Below, in pieces: positions 61,612-64,000 of a stretch of 64,000 bases of DNA (position 1 is the first letter of the stretch; every line of letters starts with the position of its first letter). The notes under the pieces are model-generated. The model did not search any database and was not told the DNA's origin. It was given only the letters and a program-made list of their open reading frames with translations. Made by a program: the position numbers and the translations under genes. This DNA is from Lachnospiraceae bacterium (GTDB lineage Bacteria > Bacillota > Clostridia > Lachnospirales > Lachnospiraceae): contig JAKSRW010000001.1 in assembly GCA_024403355.1 (NCBI GenBank), positions 1 through 64,000 of the forward strand, in the 5' to 3' direction.

Positions 61612-62232
61612 ATGGAAATTAAAAGTGTATTTGACAAAAGTTTTAAGAAGTACGGCAAGGTTGTAACCGGCATTGACTGCAAGGAACTTCTTGATGTTCT
61701 TGCTACAAAGCCCATGCCCGCAGATGCAGTTGTTTATGTAGCAGGTGATGCAGATCTCGAGGCTACAAAGACAGCAAAGGAATTCCAGGAGTGCTTCTTC
61801 GGCGGACTTCCCATCCAGGTTGGTTACTGCAACGGAAATAACAATAAGCTTAATGCCGTTGAGTATCACAGATGCTCAGAGGTTAATATCGCTCTTTACG
61901 ATATGATCCTTCTTATCGGCGATCAGAGAGATATCGAGGATGATTTCACATATGACACATCACTTATTGAGGCATACAAGGTACCCGCAGGTGTAGCTGT
62001 AGAGATGTACGGAACAACTCTTCACTATGCTCCCTGCAACGGCGAGCCTCAGGGCTTCAGAGGCATCGTTATCCTTCCTAAGGGAACAAATGCAGACTTA
62101 ACAGCTAAGCCTGACAAGACACCCGAGGATAAGCTTCTTACAGCAGAGAACAAGTGGCTCATCGCTCATGAAGAGGGCGGCTGCGGACCCGATGCATTCA
62201 TAGGCTTAAAGGGCGCAAACATTACTCTTTAA
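61612..62232 (+). CDS. DUF4867-like protein
   Basis: A 206-residue cytosolic protein beginning MEIKSVFDKSFKKYGKVVTG. Its parts (FQECFFGGLPIQVGYCNGNN, EYHRCSEVNIALYDMILLIG, GTTLHYAPCNGEPQGFRGIVILPKGTN) look like DUF4867, a cupin-like family usually found beside sugar isomerases and kinases. Function unknown; possibly a sugar epimerase/mutarotase-type helper. The start at ATG 61612 has AGAAGGGAG upstream. Codons are of the highly expressed type. Xylulokinase follows by 37 bp. Confidence 0.75.
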   Translation: MEIKSVFDKSFKKYGKVVTGIDCKELLDVLATKPMPADAVVYVAGDADLEATKTAKEFQECFFGGLPIQVGYCNGNNNKLNAVEYHRCSEVNIALYDMILLIGDQRDIEDDFTYDTSLIEAYKVPAGVAVEMYGTTLHYAPCNGEPQGFRGIVILPKGTNADLTAKPDKTPEDKLLTAENKWLIAHEEGGCGPDAFIGLKGANITL

Positions 62233-62269
62233 TATTAAATAAAAATTTTTTATAAGTGAGGATTTAGAA

Positions 62270-63748
62270 ATGTTATACATTGGTGTAGATTTAGGTACAT
62301 CAGCTGTTAAGCTTCTTCTTATGGAAGGCAACGGCACAATTAAGAACATCGTATCAAAGGAGTATCCTTTATACTTCCCCAATCCCGGCTGGTCTGAGCA
62401 GAAGGCTGAGGACTGGTGGACAAACGTTATCGCAGGTATTAAGGAGCTTACCGCTGACTGTGACAAGTCACAGGTTGCAGGTATCAGCTTCGGCGGCCAG
62501 ATGCACGGTCTCGTAATCCTTGATAAGGATGACAATGTAATCCGTCCCGCAATTCTCTGGAACGACGGACGTACACAGAAGGAGACAGATTACCTTAACA
62601 ATGTAATCGGCAAGGATAAGCTTGTTGAGTATACAGCAAATATCGCATTCGCAGGCTTCACAGCTCCCAAGATTCTCTGGGTAAAGGCTAATGAGCCCGA
62701 GAACTTTGCAAAGATTGCAAAGATTATGCTTCCCAAGGATTATCTTGCATACATGCTTTCAGGAACCTTCTGTACAGATGTTTCAGATGCTTCAGGTATG
62801 CTTTTACTTGATGTTAAGAATCGTAAGTGGTCAAAGGAAATGCTTGAGATCTGCGGTATCACAGAGGCTCAGCTTCCCAAGCTTTTCGAAAGCTATGAGA
62901 CAGTAGGAACACTTAAGCCTGAGATTGCTGCAGAGCTTGGTCTCAGTACAGATGTTAAGATTGTAGCAGGTGCCGGCGACAACGCAGCAGCTGCGGTTGG
63001 TACAGGTACAGTAGGCGACGGAAAGTGTAACATCAGCCTTGGTACATCAGGTACTGTATTTATTTCAAGCAAGAGCTTTGCAGAGAATGAGAATCCCGCA
63101 ATCCACTTATTCGACCATGCAGACGGAAGCTACCACCTTATGGGATGTATGCTTTCAGCAGCATCATGCAACAAGTGGTGGATGGATGAGATTCTTCAGA
63201 CAAAGGCTTATGCAGATGAGCAGAAGGGTATCACAGATGAGATGCTCGGAAGAAACCATGTTTACTATCTTCCTTACCTTATGGGTGAGCGTTCACCTCA
63301 CAACAATCCCGATGCACGTGCAGCATTCATCGGTATGTCAATGGATTCAACCAGACAGGATATGGTTCTCGCAATCCTTGAGGGCGTAGCATTCGGTCTT
63401 CGTGATTCAGTAGAAGTAGCAAGAAAGCTCGGCATCAAGCTTGACCGTACAAAGATCTGCGGCGGCGGAGCTAAGTCACCTCTCTGGAAGAAGATTATCG
63501 CTAACGTTATGAACATGAAGGTTGACGTTATCGAGTCAGAGGAAGGCCCCGGCTACGGCGGAGCTATGCTGGCAGCTGTTGCATGCGGCGAGTATGCTTC
63601 TGTTGAAGAGGCTGCAGCTAAGCTTGTTAAGGTTGTTGACACAGTTGAGCCCGATCCCGAGATCGCTGCAAGATATGAGGCTATGTATCAGAAGTTCGTA
63701 AAGATGTATCCTGCATTAAAGGATGTTTACGATGATATCAAGGCCTGA
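62270..63748 (+). CDS. xylB: Xylulokinase
   Basis: A 492-residue FGGY-family kinase. IGVDLGTSAVKLLLMEG (phosphate 1), WNDGRTQKE with the catalytic Asp region, SLGTSGTVFISS and GGGAKSPLWKKI are all present. It phosphorylates D-xylulose to xylulose 5-phosphate for the pentose phosphate pathway. FGGY kinases vary in substrate, so ribulose or fuculose is possible given the isomerase that follows. Strong codon bias suggests high expression. Confidence 0.9.
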   Translation: MLYIGVDLGTSAVKLLLMEGNGTIKNIVSKEYPLYFPNPGWSEQKAEDWWTNVIAGIKELTADCDKSQVAGISFGGQMHGLVILDKDDNVIRPAILWNDGRTQKETDYLNNVIGKDKLVEYTANIAFAGFTAPKILWVKANEPENFAKIAKIMLPKDYLAYMLSGTFCTDVSDASGMLLLDVKNRKWSKEMLEICGITEAQLPKLFESYETVGTLKPEIAAELGLSTDVKIVAGAGDNAAAAVGTGTVGDGKCNISLGTSGTVFISSKSFAENENPAIHLFDHADGSYHLMGCMLSAASCNKWWMDEILQTKAYADEQKGITDEMLGRNHVYYLPYLMGERSPHNNPDARAAFIGMSMDSTRQDMVLAILEGVAFGLRDSVEVARKLGIKLDRTKICGGGAKSPLWKKIIANVMNMKVDVIESEEGPGYGGAMLAAVACGEYASVEEAAAKLVKVVDTVEPDPEIAARYEAMYQKFVKMYPALKDVYDDIKA

Positions 63749-63765
63749 AAAGAAGAATAATTATA

Positions 63766-63794
63766 TTGATAAAATTCAGTAATTATGTTATTCT
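63766..63794 (+). promoter_or_regulatory. Promoter of the isomerase gene
   Basis: TTGATA (63766-63771), 17-bp spacer, TATTCT (63789-63794), in the 121-bp gap after xylB. Confidence 0.55.
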
Positions 63795-63869
63795 TTTATA
63801 TGTAAACCATTTAGATTTTTAGTGTCTTGTATAAGGCATTAATTATAAAATAATTAAAGGAGATTAAAA

Positions 63870-64000
63870 ATGAACAACATTCCTCAGATTAAATTAGGTA
63901 TCGTTGCGGTAAGCCGTGACTGTTTCCCTGAGAGCCTTTCAGTTAATCGTCGTAAGGCACTTGTAAACGCTTATGCAGCTAAGTATGATGCAGCAGACAT
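63870..64000 (+). CDS. L-fucose/L-arabinose isomerase family protein, N-terminal part
   Basis: The frame starts at ATG 63870 behind AAAGGAGATT and runs off the right edge after 43 residues. The start, IKLGIVAVSRDCFPESLSVNRRKAL, resembles the N-terminus of clostridial L-fucose/L-arabinose isomerase family proteins. With xylulokinase next to it, an aldose isomerase feeding the kinase is likely. The active site lies outside the window, so the sugar is uncertain. Confidence 0.65.
   Translation, partial: MNNIPQIKLGIVAVSRDCFPESLSVNRRKALVNAYAAKYDAAD

Overview
The window reads as chromosomal DNA of a motile, Gram-positive anaerobe of the Clostridia, most likely Lachnospiraceae (Butyrivibrio/Lachnospira/Roseburia-like). 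The reasons are the Firmicutes gene order topA - codY - flgB ... fliA - rpsB - tsf, a MotE-like protein and FliY with CheC-type sites inside the flagellar cluster, sigma-A-type promoters, strong GAAAGG/AGGAGG ribosome sites, a class B sortase, and plant-fibre enzymes (GH39, GH113, xylulokinase). Genus cannot be fixed from the sequence alone. Almost all genes up to 50 kb are on the + strand.

Layout. 1-5.9 kb: tail of a probable carboxyltransferase (oxaloacetate decarboxylase alpha-like), then a MoxR ATPase / DUF58 / transglutaminase trio and a SpoU-type RNA methyltransferase. 6-12.4 kb: nrdR, a ComM/YifB-like ATPase, dprA, topA and codY. 12.7-44.2 kb: one very long flagellar-chemotaxis cluster: flgB flgC fliE fliF fliG fliH fliI fliJ, a motE-like gene, fliK flgD, a small operon protein, flgE flbD motA motB fliL fliM fliY fliO fliP fliQ fliR flhB flhA flhF flhG ycgR cheB cheA cheW cheC cheD, an unknown membrane protein, and fliA. 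44.2-48 kb: fapA and three poorly known genes. 48.1-50.1 kb: rpsB and an unusually long tsf.

50.2-64 kb is an accessory/metabolic region. It holds a DUF896 protein and a secreted protein of unknown role; a minus-strand GH113-like hydrolase; an HtrA-like protease; a minus-strand sortase B plus a very acidic cell-wall protein; a GH39 beta-xylosidase overlapping a YlmH-like S4 protein; folate genes folE, folP and a folB-folK fusion; a DUF4867-like protein, xylulokinase and the start of an L-fucose-isomerase-family gene.

How they work together. codY (nutrient sensing) lies directly before the flagellar operon, as in Bacillus. The flagellar block encodes rod and hook proteins, MS- and C-ring, export gate and ATPase, stator, placement GTPases, chemotaxis core and sigma-28, but cheY and cheR are absent where cheY would be expected. 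The right end combines cell-wall display with xylan/mannan breakdown and pentose phosphorylation.

Most interesting unexplained signals: (i) a 39-bp near-identical segment before both topA and fliR that reads as the end of a tiny ORF (...LHSLH, stop) whose TAG stop sits inside the next gene's AGGAGG site; before topA it closes a 44-codon ORF starting only about a dozen bases after a good -10 box; (ii) a structured intergenic element at 52.9-53.1 kb with a partial second copy at 5.86-5.91 kb; (iii) an EF-Ts with a roughly 70-residue extra segment; (iv) a divergent sortase/xylosidase promoter region with a 9-bp inverted repeat over the GH39 promoter; (v) a recurring extended Shine-Dalgarno motif.
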